Shown in pieces: positions 45,705 to 56,908 of a DNA stretch of 64,000 nt (position 1 is the stretch's first letter; every line of letters starts with the position of its first letter). Source of the stretch: Scolanthus callimorphus (lineage: Eukaryota > Cnidaria > Anthozoa > Actiniaria > Edwardsiidae); assembly GCA_033964015.1 (NCBI GenBank), contig CM066914.1, forward strand, positions 5,447,831-5,511,830, given 5' to 3'. The notes beneath the pieces were generated by a model. The model had not been told where the DNA came from, did not search any database, and saw nothing but the letters and a program-made list of their open reading frames with translations. The translations under genes and the position numbers were made by a program.

Positions 45705-46079
45705 TTGGCGGCGAATAATGACGAATTATATTTTCCCTACTGATAAAATTCAAGGGCAAAGAAAAGGAAGTGAAATGAACATCGGTTTTCTGTAGGCTTG
45801 GCTAAAAACAAACTTCATACAAAATAGCGAAAATTCGCGAGTGAAACAAACAACGCTAAAGAGGTAACAAAAAAACGTTTTAACGATGCTAAAATATGAC
45901 GCATATTGTATTACTTTCGTGAAGCTACTTGGAAAGCAAGACAAATGACAAACTATTACCATTAGACGCAAATCACGTATTCTATTTTATAGCGTTGACT
46001 CATAATCATAGCGCCACCCCAGTCATAGATATTATCTTTGGAGACAAATTTTTGATGCATATGAATAGATTCATTTGAT

Positions 46080-46345
46080 AGATACATTTATTTCCAGGGG
46101 GTTGTATTGGGTCTAGAAATTTCACGGGAGGGGGTAAAAAAGGTGACTTTCCAGGGACATTTTAGCCAAAAATAGATTTTCCAGGGGTATTTTGCCAGAA
46201 AAATAGGAATTCCAGGGGAGGGGTCCTTTATGAGGCCTTGGAAATTGCAGGGGAGAGGGTCTGTTTCACGAGTGGAAATTTTCAGGGAGGGGGTTCTTTT
46301 TGAGGGAGGTCCTCAACCCCCCCCCCCCCCCCCCCCCCCCCTCCC
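46080..46345. repeat. TTCCAGGGG sub-repeats ending in a 25-base C-run
   Basis: Several blocks of the form AATTTCACGGGAGGGGGT, TTTCCAGGGGTATTTT and GGAATTCCAGGGGAGGGG follow each other and end at the C-run at 46318-46342. No opposite terminus was identified, so the element type is open. Confidence 0.5.
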
Positions 46346-47825
46346 CTATAAGGTTAAAAACGCAATCAGCCATCCATTTTACCTCGTTCTTAAAGAAATT
46401 GATAGGTGCAAAGCAGTGGTCGGGTTAGTTGCAAATGCACAAATGCACATGCAAATGCACAGTGTGTGAACGCACTATCACACTACCCGCGTTCACACTA
46501 GGGCTGGGCTGAAACATGTTCAAACTAAACATGTTTTAAAATTTCTCTCCGCCATTTGCACATCCAGTGAAAAATCACAACTACCAATGGGTTGTTTACC
46601 TCTACTGTCGTAACATTTGTACCAAATTGCACCTGCGATTAAAGTTATTGAGTTCTGAATATTTAATGAAGCACGTTTAAAATAACAAGTGCGAACGCAT
46701 TAGAGCAGATTTCGTATGACTGTGAAAAGTTCCGCGACAAAGTTGTACCGCTCCGCGACCGTGACCGCACCGCGACTATAAGTGATTTCATTTGGTATCT
46801 ACAGCAGGCCAGGTTCGGTACCGCCACCGCGACAGTACCGCGCCGTGTCGCGGCACTTTTCACAGTCATACGAAATCTGCTCTATCAGTCAGAGTAACAG
46901 TATGTCATTGACATCGTCACACACTAACCGATGTCCTAATCAAGGGCAACTGCATTATATATATAGGTAGTTTGATTATCCACATATTAGCACGATCTTT
47001 GCCGTTATCAAACACATTACAATTCTAAATATGAAAATCTGATTAATTTGGCATATTATACCATAGCGCAGGTGTGCTGACAACTGATATAATCAGTGTT
47101 TACTCTTTTTCTTTTTTTCAATTCACAATTCACCCTAATAGTTGCGCCGTACGCGCGACGCATGCAATATAACGTAGGCCTCAAACGCAAGCCGCTTTGA
47201 ATATCACATTATGTTCTTTGAACGCCTTAATCGAGTTGTGATTACTTTAAAGAAAAATAAATCGTCTGACCTATCAGTTTGCCGAACGGCTATTAACGCG
47301 CGTGATGTGATTCGGATTGGAATTTTAAAAGCCGTCGACAAACATTGGATTTGAATGACATAACCTGGGATTTCATTGTCAGCTGATGCCGGCAAGGGCG
47401 GAAACCTAAGAAGATTGAACATGAACAACAACAACCAAGGGTTGAGATTTATGTTAAACGCCGTGGAAAAATGGTGTTTTGCTGACGTTTCGAGCGTTAG
47501 CCCTTCGTCGGAGCAAAGAGGATACTAAGAAGATTGAGTGCCACTGGCTGGCTGGGGCGCGCAAGCCAATGGGAAAGTCTGACCCGAGTCGGAGTCACAA
47601 AACCGCACATTTCTCTACGTCACAGTACTTTGTTCATCTGCCGGATACGTGATCGTTGCGCGAGTAACGTGACGCTACGCACGCAGAGACGGCCCTTGTG
47701 CATCAAAACAATAATCTCGAAGCACTGCCAGCTAGATAACATAACAGCATGTTCCGACAACATCGATAAAGTTTAGTGAGCAACAGGATAGAACGCAAGG
47801 GGTGTTACACAACAGTGATTTAATA
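46346..47825. other. Intergenic and presumed promoter of the PPxY membrane protein
   Basis: No coding content. An imperfect inverted repeat lies near 46690-46880 (TTCGTATGACTGTGAAAAGT and ACTTTTCACAGTCATACGAA), containing CCGCGAC blocks. It is probably another MITE. Confidence 0.4.
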
Positions 47826-48584
47826 ATGCCGCGCACCGCTAGAGTTTCCCCAGTTATGGCAAATCAGGACCCAGAGAACCAAGGAGAAAACGCGGCAGAT
47901 CAAACTCAAACGCCTGCCGAGGAAAATCGCCGAGCAAAACGAAGGAAACTAAGGAGAATTCTGAACAAACTTCTAGTTATATTTGGATTTTTATTCATCA
48001 TTGGCTGTTTCGTTATGGCTTCGTTTGCATATATTTTTCTCGAAGATTGCCGCGACTGCCCGGACGATGCTCCTGAGTTGTACATGGCTAAAGTGTTCCG
48101 ATTTTTATCGGCTGCTCTCTTTTTAGTTGGTGTTTTCATGGTTGCGTTTTCTGTCTGCAACTATCGAGAGGGGTCTGGTATAAGTCAGTACGGAGATTCG
48201 GAAAATTTACGGAGAGTTTCACTTGAAACAGTAGCGTGTGTTTTGACAGGAGCTGCTCTGGAAAAAACGCCTGCGAGACTTCTTTCAAGCTGTTCAACTT
48301 CTACGTCAGCTGGAACGAATAGTGGTAACATTTTGACCTGCCCAATTACGGAGCTTGTGGATGCAAATAGATCTAATGTCGCAGGGCCATTACACGGTGA
48401 AAGGACGCCATCTTTACAAAAACCCAAACACAGACAACTATTCTGGAGATACAGTATTTCAATTCCTAGTACAATAGACGAGGACATTTCCCATCCACCA
48501 CCGTCGTACGAACAGGCGTTGACTATGATCAACAAAAATGACGAACAAGGAGAGAACGGGCTAACGAACTCGCGAGGGAATTAA
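47826..48584 (+). CDS. Two-pass membrane protein with a PPxY motif, function unknown
   Basis: A single exon of 252 residues from the ATG at 47826 (a second ATG at 47856 is also possible; the frame upstream has only non-ATG starts). Residues about 40-50 are strongly basic (RRAKRRKLRR). Two hydrophobic segments follow (LLVIFGFLFIIGCFVMASFA and FLSAALFLVGVFMVAFSV), joined by a short acidic, Cys-containing loop (EDCRDCPDDAPE). The tail of about 130 residues is Ser/Thr-rich and ends with HPPPSYEQAL, a PPxY motif of the kind that binds WW domains of Nedd4-family ligases. By the positive-inside rule both termini would be cytosolic. I do not recognise the family. Codon use and length make chance unlikely. 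Confidence 0.7.
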   Translation: MPRTARVSPVMANQDPENQGENAADQTQTPAEENRRAKRRKLRRILNKLLVIFGFLFIIGCFVMASFAYIFLEDCRDCPDDAPELYMAKVFRFLSAALFLVGVFMVAFSVCNYREGSGISQYGDSENLRRVSLETVACVLTGAALEKTPARLLSSCSTSTSAGTNSGNILTCPITELVDANRSNVAGPLHGERTPSLQKPKHRQLFWRYSISIPSTIDEDISHPPPSYEQALTMINKNDEQGENGLTNSRGN

Positions 48585-50237
48585 TGGAAAAACGCTTCAG
48601 GAAAAGAAACATTCTTTTTTGTCAAAACATAGTAGTAATTGCCTTGAAACGGCACGTGTTTTGGAGCCAAATGCCCCGGAAACTCACTTGCGCATTTAGC
48701 CAGGGTTTTAGCATCAGACTGGCTTTTCGTTCATTTAGTATACGCAATACAACCATTACGGTTTCACACTGTCAAATTTAGGATTAATTTTACAATAACA
48801 ATTGTAATCCACACGGATATAGAATTCATAATTTATATTCTTATACTGTTTGAATTTGTACATGAACAAGGGAAATGAGTTTGTTTAGAAAAATGAAAAA
48901 CGTGAGCAATAGAAAGACCAGTTTCTGGTGTGACACGAATGTGACAAATTCGCTTTGTGTAAACGTTTAAAGTTTGCTTTAATAGTACACATTTAAATCC
49001 AATTTCATGTCTAGAACAAAAAGATAAATATCATGTTTCACTAAATTCCGCTTTAGAAAGACTTAGAATTAAATGCTGGTTGAAAATGTGTTAAACCTTT
49101 AAATAATATTTTATGGCGTAGGCTTAAAAGGAAAGATTTCTTTCAGTTTTATTATATTTTCCCGTGAACAATTGAAGAGGTGAATTGATTCATTTTGGAG
49201 TGACCTCAAGAAATATCCGTCAATCGGAAGCAGAATTTAAGACGTCGTAGATTTTTAACAATGAAGTTTGATTTCATTTCTTTCGGTGTATTAGTCATTT
49301 ATTTCTTTTTACAATAAGTTCATTTGAAGCTTAATTTTAATTCATTTTTGGTCAATATATTGTCTTAGCATTAATTTACTGGGAAACGCAGCTTCCGATT
49401 AATCAAAGCATATTGTATGATTGTGCCGGGCGGCGTTTTAATGGTGAGCGACATCGAAAGAAAGGAATAAATAAGACATTTTTCTGGCAAATTGTCGCCC
49501 TTTTATTGCATTCATTGCAAAATACACAAAAAACTAGATTTTGTTTATCGTTTCCTGAAAAGCTTTCTTTTGGAAACATACATTCGTGACATGCCGCGAG
49601 AGCCGACGTGATCGAAAGTTTCGTTGCGTTTTCATTATCTCAACAAAATCTTTTCCGTGACACAATTCATTGAACAAATTTTTAAAAGATGCTTGTTTGC
49701 CGGTAATGCATTTAGCCGGTTTTGTTTGTTTTAGTTTGTTAATGGGAAGTTAGGGAAATAAAGACAAAACCCAAAACGAAACACTGGGAAAGAGAAACAT
49801 TTTTTTTGATAGTTAAAAGTACTTGTCTTTAAAGAGAGTAAAATTTGTTTGGACTACAATCGCGTTTCAAAGTGATAACTTCCTACATAAACAAATAAGC
49901 GACTGGGAGAAAACTTGAAGGAATTTTCTTTGGAGGATCGGATCAGCGACCTTCCGACAAGTGGGAAAACTTTAAGCACGTAGCTTAAGGGCGGTATATA
50001 TTGCGCGAAAATATTGGAGTTTATAAAAAATCTCTCCGAGTAATATCTAAATTATGTTTCTGTAATATATGACCATCACTGCGCAATAACAAATTAATAA
50101 ATGAAGCGGTAGCATTCACTTACTTGTTAAAAACATGCTGGAGACAGTGGTGTTGTAATGTGTAATATACAGACTTTTTGTAATATACAGAATTTTTGTT
50201 TTATAAAAATATGCTTTGGCGAGTTTTTTTTTTTGCT
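48585..50237. other. Presumed 3' UTR and intergenic
   Basis: AT-rich with no coding content. AATAAATAAG near 49467 could be a distal poly(A) signal for the gene at 47826-48584. Confidence 0.4.
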
Positions 50238-50240
50238 TTA

Positions 50241-50749
50241 GGGACTGTTCGTTAATTACGTCGCAGGGGGGGGCTGGTGGTTTTATAGGGGGGAGGGGTA
50301 AATTTTGCAGAACGTCGAAAAATTTTGGGGTAAATTTTTAGAACACGCGAAACCTTTGGGGGGTGCATTTCAGTGTCATGCAAATTTTCAACAGGCTAGG
50401 ATTGAGATTGAGTGCGATATTGCGTGAAACGCAGAACACTGTATTGAATCCGGATGATTTCTGCTGAACTTCTCTTCTCTTTTCTTGCCATTTTAGAGCT
50501 TGTTCTACCGGTACATCCTCGTCAACAATCGTACTTACTTTAGACGCCATTTGGAAAATAGGAGACTGATACTAGCTTTGGATTAGCGCGCAGGGGGAGG
50601 GGGGGGGGGGGGGGGTAAAATTTCAAATAGCCGTTTTTCGAAGGGGGTAGAAATTGAAATTACTTTTTTGTACGGGGGTAAGTTTTCACAAAACCTACGA
50701 GCAGAAAAAACCACCAGCCCCCCCTGCGACGTAATTAACGAACAGTCCC
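50241..50749. mobile_element. PIF/Harbinger-like MITE, TTA duplication
   Basis: Ends GGGACTGTTCGTTAATTACG and CGTAATTAACGAACAGTCCC are perfectly inverted and extend about 40 bp through GTCGCAGGGGGG and CTGGTGG. TTA flanks both sides (50238-50240 and 50750-50752). The GGGACYGTTCRTT start is shared with 20507-21781, so the two belong to one family. The 509-bp interior has poly(G) but no transposase. Confidence 0.85.
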
Positions 50750-50752
50750 TTA

Positions 50753-52377
50753 GCAAAGTCAAATTACGACCTTAATTTAGCACTCGAATTTCCTATTGTG
50801 AAAAAATACGCTGGGCGTCCCGTTTCCATCTCGAAGAATAGCTAAAGGGCACTACATCAGTACAGAATAAAAACTTTCATTAGAAAACCAATGCCAGGCA
50901 GAAATTGATGTCCGAAAGTTCTAGGCGACATTTTTGCCTGAAATGTTGCCAAATTTCACGTTTTCATAAAGTTCGAAAATGTAACACACAGCAAAGAGGA
51001 GACATCACGTACAAAAGCTGCAAAGGTCAAGGCCTATTTTACTGAAAATTGTTGTTGACCCTTTAATGAATGACACAATAAAGTTGTAGTTCGACAGGCT
51101 ATAAAAGTTGCAGAGATGACGACAAACTCCGCAATTTTCATAATTCTGCAAACCGCGGTTTGGCTTCCGTTAGCTCTGGGTGATTTCACGATTTCACGCG
51201 GCTTTGAGAGGTTTTTTTGAACCAAAACGCAGTTTGGCGCAGGCAAATGTGAAGTGGAGTTCGCAGAATTATGCAAATCGCAGTAATAAACCTACAAAAT
51301 GTTTTAGTATTGCTTATAAATTCACAAAAAAGCGTGAGATTTGATCTTGATGCAGCAGGGTAGAAGACGAGGCTGAAAGGTCAATATTTTGCAACCCCAA
51401 ACATTTTAATGTACAGCCCCAATTTCAAGAGGTTATAGTGAAAACATGTTGGCATTTTGCGAATATGTCACGTTAATAAAAAATATCAAAAGGCACTTGA
51501 ACTGCTGTACTCCCTCATATATGTATGTTATACGGGTATGTGCCGCCCTATAGGGTGTTTTGGGGCTCCTGAGGTCTACGGTAGGGTATCGTTTTTCGCT
51601 TGTTTGGTCTCTGATAGGGTATGTACAATTTGGTATGGCTACCCTACAAATACATTTCCATCAAAGTTGTGCGCATTTAGTGATAAAGACCCTACAATTT
51701 TAACTGTAGGTCTATGGTAGGGTATAAAAAACGAAGATTTTTGGTCTCTGATAGGGTCAGGTTTTAGAGACCTCGGCGACACACCCATAACCAAAAACCA
51801 GTGGAGTAATATTTTGTTTTTTGCGTTTTCTTCGTGTGTCGATTCTCTGAGCATCGCGACTTTGCTCTCCCAGCCAATCAAATTGCAACAAAAAACAAGC
51901 AAATGGTTACTTGCGTTTAGTCCTACAATCCTCAGAATCACGCATAATTGCAAAATTTGTTTTTTTCCCTCATTAATTAGACTGAACGCACCAACGTGGA
52001 GTCCGTTAATACACGCTTATTTCGAGCCCTGTAATGTAATCCAAATTAATTTGTTTAATTAAAAAGCATGTTATGATAATTATAAACTAGCAGTTAACTT
52101 TTTGAAAGTTTCAGGCAGTATTTAATCACAAAAACATTGTCACATCAGTTTGACACAGAGTTTTTAAGTATGAAGGAAAGCACAAATCAAGAACTTTAAA
52201 TTATATTTATTTCATCAGCATTTATTTTCATCAACATCTGCCATTTAAATGGAGCAGCTTTCTAAGATGGTTTCCTCAAGCAAGTTTTAAACGTGGAACA
52301 GCAGCCTCATCTTTTTTGAGAAAACCATCATTTCTGCCATTGTACTGATGTCATCTATCTTAACAAGTTATTTTAAC
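50753..52377. other. Intergenic with repeats
   Basis: It holds the MITE at 51129-51283 and an internally repetitive block at about 51530-51780 (GGTCTCTGATAGGGT and CTACGGTAGGGTAT units, partly inverted). TTTATT at 52207-52212 may be the minus-strand poly(A) signal of MRPS14. No gene was found. Confidence 0.4.
51129..51283. mobile_element. MITE of the GCGATTTTCATAATTCTGC family, short copy
   Basis: Left GCAATTTTCATAATTCTGC and right GCAGAATTATGCAAATCGCAG followed by TA. It shares the CCAAAACGCAGTTTGGCG block with 63500-63837. Confidence 0.6.
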
Positions 52378-55300
52378 CTACCACTGTGACTTCTTCACTC
52401 CAGCTATCTGACCCCTCTCTGCAAAATGCCTGAACATCATTCTGGAAACACGAAATCGTCCAACATTGCCCCGCCCTCTGTCTGTTATCACACATCTATT
52501 CCGAACACGAATCAAGTTGCTATTCAATGGAAGTTCTTTGATTTCATCAGCTGCTCTTTTACGAACTCCTGACGGCAGTATATCACTTTTCTTGATCATT
52601 CTCAAAGAAGATCTTTGGACTTCATACTCTTTAAACGTTTCTCTTCTTTTCATGTCTCGTCTCCCCCACTTCTTGAGGTAATTAGGTTTCACATAATATT
52701 TCTCTAGTGTAGAAGAAGTTGTGAATGATCTGGTGCTAAGGTTGTGAAGACCTAGAAATAGTCAGAGAAGGTACATAGATCTGTATGTCAAGTGTGGATT
52801 TGGTTGGAGTAGAAACGCAAGTGTGTTTATAGATTTGTATTCAGGTTGCCAAACAGACAATCTACCAAATGCTACTAATCTCCACCCTCTCCTCTATTCA
52901 AATAGAACAACTGTATGAGAAAATTGCAAGAAATTTACCTGGGAGACGTACAGTAAATATATAGAAAGTTTCATTTTTTTTCCCCTGGAGACGATGGGTA
53001 AAAACTGAGAATTGGCAGGTATGTATTGTGGCTGGCATACAGTAAAAGCTTCCTTGGCGATTTTGAAACTTAGGAGCACAGTAGATGGTTCTGTGCGCTT
53101 ACTTCAGGGAAGAAATTGGTGTCAGCCATTAAGGAGTTGTATGACTCAGCACATATTCTGTCACTTACTATCTCTCTGAACACCTTTGGGCCAAGGTAAT
53201 GAAAGTCATAGATTTGCGTTCGAACATTTTTTAAAACACATGCGGCTGTTTTTCATTATTTTCCTTTAAAATCAATTTTGTAGTATGCCTTTCAAAACTA
53301 TGATTAAAAAATGATAAAAATATAATTTATTATATGGCAACGATAGTACGCACGCTCTGATTGGCTGTTTCGAGGTCAAGAAAATCCCGGCATGACCTCT
53401 CAGAAATCCCGTAATGACCTCGCAGTTCATGACTCGCAAAAATTCGAATCTCCTTCAAATAAAAGTAAAAAAAAAAAGATTTTCAGCGAAATTCACAACA
53501 AAGTATACTTGACACAGTATTTGTCTCTTGTAATACAAATCTTAAACATGTGACAAGAGGAAAATAAAGGCCTGAATATCAGAAATGACCTGTTTACAAA
53601 AGGCAAAGCAGAGCCAAAAGTTACTCTAAGCTATGAATGTCGGGTCTATCCGGAGAAAATGAAAACTACAGGGAGCCTAATAGCAGCAAAAGGTAAAAGC
53701 TACATATAAAGTCAAAATTTATTAAGAATTCAAGAAACTTGGAAGCTAAAAATAATAACAGAAAGCGAGTTCAAACTTTGTGCTTACCGATAACTGATGC
53801 CGTTGATCTCTTTCTCCATCTCGTTGAGTAGAATTCATTTTACTTGACATCCGCTTTTGCACAAAACCCATTCCTCAATATACAGTCGGCTAACCATTGC
53901 AATTTTCTGTTGTTATCAATACTGTTGAAATCCAGTTCTGGCTCCCTGTAGCTCCCTTAGTGTAGATCTGAAAATGCGTTTTTGAAGAACACGTTTTGCA
54001 GCTTTCCAGCTTTTGCGAAACTAAAGGTGTTTTTCTTGAAAGCGTTACAAGCTCAAGTTTAACTGGTTTAAGTTTGAAATCGGTGGGTCTCATTTGCAGG
54101 TCGCAGGTCGCAGGTCGCAGGTCGCAGGTCGCAGTCCGAGATATAAAATATGTTTTACAAGTTTCCGAGATCACGCAGACTCCTGTAGTGGTTCTACCAT
54201 TTTCTTCGAGCCGTATTCATGAAGCCGTATTCACGGACTGATAGAAACTTTTATTAAACTGCATTTCACTTTCTTTTGAGCGAATTAACATTTGTCTTGG
54301 GAACGGGAAAATTTACGCGCGAATATCAATATGTTGCTGATGTATGTATTTTATGTGTTTATAAAAATTCAATTGCGAGATGTTTGATCTCTAAGATGCG
54401 GACTGTAGTTTTGGCAATGCAGTTTAGAACCATGAGTGGGTTTATCTTTATCTTAAAGATACTTAGAACCTGAGCGACGAATTAATAATCGTATCTATTT
54501 TAGGGTGAAAAAAAAAACAGTACTTTAACTTAATTTTTCGCCTTCAGCCCGCCGAAGTTCAAGATCGAAGAGAACAGAACAGGGCGTTTCAGAGAGTTTC
54601 GTTTGTGCAGCACGTGATTGACAGTCTGTGAAACGGCCAATAGAAATGGAGCGATCCCACGATAATTAGCATTACATAGCATATGTTTGCCAAAAATAGA
54701 AGTAAAAGTTTTGTACCTTCGTAAAACACTCACAAAAATAGATACGATTATTAATTCGTCGCTCAGGTTCTAATTATCTTTAAGATAAAGATAAACCCAC
54801 TCATGGTTCTAAACTGCATTGCCAAAACTACAGTCCGCATCTTAGAGATCAAACATCTCGCAATTGAATTTTTATAAACACATAAAATACATACATCAGC
54901 AACATATTGATATTCGCGCGTAAATTTTCCCGTTCCCAAAGACAAATGTTAATTCGCTCAAAAGAAAGTGAAATGCAGTTTAATAAAAGTTTCTATCAGT
55001 CCGTGAATACGGCTTCATGAATACGGCTCGAAGAAAATGGTAGAACCACTACAGGAGTCTGCGTGATCTCGGAAACTTGTAAAACATATTTTATATCTCG
55101 GACTGCGACCTGCGACCTGCGACCTGCGACCTGCAAATGAGACCCGCCGGTTTGAAATTGTCCAAGTGAAGCATGTTCGCAAAAAATATCTGTAAAAGAA
55201 TTGATTCCGAAGTATTTTGACATCCATACTAGTAAGAGATTGATCACTTTTGAGTAAAAATGTGGCATGGTTTTCAAACACGGGTTTCTTGTCGAGCGAG

Positions 55301-56418
55301 TCGACGCGGGCGCGTTTTTTGAGTTACTTCAGCGGGAAAATGAACGAGGCGACTTCCGGTTCGTAAAAGTTTGAGAAAAGTGCCATATAATAAACAACTT
55401 ACTAACCTCTGCCGTTCGGTCATTACGGGAAATATCAAACCTCAGCTTTGGTGCATCAACCTCGCCGAAGACGGCTCGGTTGATACACCAAAGCTTCGGT
55501 TTGATATTTCCCATAATGACCTCACCATCGGTTAGTAAGTAGTAAGTAGTGGGTTACCTTTGTGTGAGACAGTGTGAGAGACATGGGCCAGCACTTGCGT
55601 AATACCTCATGGTCTGAGCCTACCTTCATTGCAGTTCTGGAATGTCGATTCAATCGCTACCAGATGAAATTCTGTTTTATTTTTACAAAATTATCAACAT
55701 TTGAGCGCATTTGTAGAGCTAGGCTTGTTTGCAAAAGTTTGAACTCTTATCAGAGGTTATTTGTTAAATAGCTGAAGTCTTTGTGTGAATCACAGCATGC
55801 TTCTGTGTATGGTACATATTTTCTTGAGCATCGTAGTTCATCTAGGACTATCATCGGGAAGGACTAAAAGAGCATTTTTTTTCTTCAATTAAACTTTTTT
55901 CACAAAATAATGATTTTTTAAATAAAATAATGAAATTTTTAAGCGGTACCCCTTAAGACATGCGGGCGGTGGACGCAAATCTATGACTTTCATTACCTTG
56001 GCCTTGGTTAAATCCAAGGTTTGACAGCCTTGCTTTCATGTATTGCATGCTATGAAATCCATTATGCATACCTGCCAACTCTCCCAGTCTTCACAGGAGA
56101 CTCCCTGTTTTTACGGGGTTTTACCCTCAGTTTCCCGGTAAAAAATTGAAACTTTCAATATATTAACTGTATATATCTCGGGTAAATTTCTTGCGATTTT
56201 CTCTCCAAGTCTTGGAGTTTTGGGCAAGTTTGAAATTGATCACCATGAAAAGTACATTTCTCACCTTTCACTTGATTTCTAAAGCTGCTATGATGTGAAG
56301 CCATTCTTCCAAGGATAGGAGATAATACCTTCTGCCTGAGGTCTTGGACACGATTTAAATATAATGGCAAAAAATGAATCCCTCTTCTCCACAAATGTTC
56401 AACCTTGGCGGCCGCCAT
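52378..56418 (-). CDS. MRPS14: Mitochondrial small-subunit ribosomal protein uS14m
   Basis: Two exons: 56265-56418 (51 codons plus one base) and 52378-52751. The GT-AG junction restores the frame as a Gly codon, giving 175 residues. The C-terminal 100 residues carry the uS14 signature: KRRETFKEYEVQR, IRVRNRCVITDRGRG and RFRVSRMMFRHFAERGQIAG. uS14m sits in the head of the mitochondrial 28S subunit. The N-terminal 70 residues are basic with no acidic cluster (MAAAKVEHLWRRGIHFLPLY; RSFTTSSTLEKYY), consistent with a cleaved targeting peptide, and are longer than in mammals. A tiny alternative first exon at 53788-53819 also fits in phase but looks less like a targeting signal. The 3.5-kb intron contains a foldback transposon. 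Confidence 0.88.
52905..53030 (-). repeat. Interspersed repeat, CGGGAGACTCC family, minus orientation
   Basis: It matches the 31244-31412 and 56066-56216 copies in reverse (ACAGTAAATATATAGAAAGTTT, then CCCCTGGAGACGATGGGTAAAA-like blocks). It lies in the MRPS14 intron. Confidence 0.55.
54081..55149. mobile_element. Mutator-like foldback element, 9-bp duplication
   Basis: Two arms (54081-54501 and 54735-55149, about 415-420 bp) are nearly perfect inverted copies around a spacer of about 233 bp. The outer ends are CGGTGGGTCTC and GAGACCCGCCG. GTTTGAAAT is repeated exactly on both sides (54072-54080 and 55150-55158). A 9-bp duplication with very long terminal inverted repeats is typical of Mutator-like elements. 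Just inside each end is an array of GCAGGTC units (five on the left, four on the right). No transposase; the frames inside the arms are mirror images of each other. The element is in the MRPS14 intron. Confidence 0.85.
55399..55538. repeat. Hairpin repeat
   Basis: Arms TTACTAACC...GGGAAATATCAAACC... and their complements (about 62 bp) enclose a loop of about 15 bases (TCGCCGAAGACGGCTC). It lies in the MRPS14 intron. Confidence 0.75.
56066..56216 (+). repeat. Interspersed repeat, CGGGAGACTCC family
   Basis: CTGCCAACTCTCCCAG, GGAGACTCCCTG, TTTCCCGGTAAAAA and GAAACTTTCAATATATTAAC blocks match the 31244 copy in the same order. It ends about 50 bp inside the intron from the MRPS14 exon 1 donor. 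Confidence 0.6.
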
Positions 56419-56908
56419 GTTGAAAAGGACTCCTCATGGAAACGAGGCTGTTCGCTGGCTCGTAATACTCAGCGGGTTTTCTTTTTAGAACAACAAAAGG
56501 ATTCTTTACTGAGTTGAAAGGGAAAGATTTTCAAGCCCAAGAAATTACTTTTTATCATTTTTACATACGATTTGCCAGTGGAAATACGCATAGGATAACG
56601 TATACCACCTGACCAAAGTTTCATTGAACAATGGAGCGTGAAGGTTGTTAAAATATCGGACACGGAAGACATAGCGGTGTGATCAAGAGACCACATTTTG
56701 ACGGAATTAGCCCAGCGCGATCAAGAAAATTCCTCTTCAATCAAATATGCAGATCTACTTTTAATTCCTCTCATCTCAACAGGCAGAGGTGGTACTATTA
56801 ATGGGTTCAACTGTCTATAATTATCACAGGGAAAGAGTATACTGACTTGTTTTAAAATTTCGTGTTGTCGAGTATTGTAGCGAATGACCGCGGGGCTCCA
56901 AAACAACA
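56419..56908. promoter_or_regulatory. Presumed bidirectional promoter of MRPS14 and ANKIB1
   Basis: The two start codons (56418 on the minus strand, 56909 on the plus strand) face away from each other across 490 bp. No other gene lies between them, and MRPS14 starts in an AACATGGCGGCCGCC context. No TATA box is obvious on either side. Shared regulation is inferred from the geometry only. Confidence 0.6.

Noticed and set aside
53788..53819. Alternative first exon of MRPS14 (short peptide MEKEINGISY)
   Set aside because: It fits in phase only with an acceptor inside the exon at 52378-52751, and it gives a poor targeting signal. The exon at 56265-56418 fits the strong TAG acceptor exactly.
54276..54945. 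Matching 60-65 codon frames on opposite strands
   Set aside because: They are the same sequence in the two arms of the foldback element, with no family similarity and no splice context.
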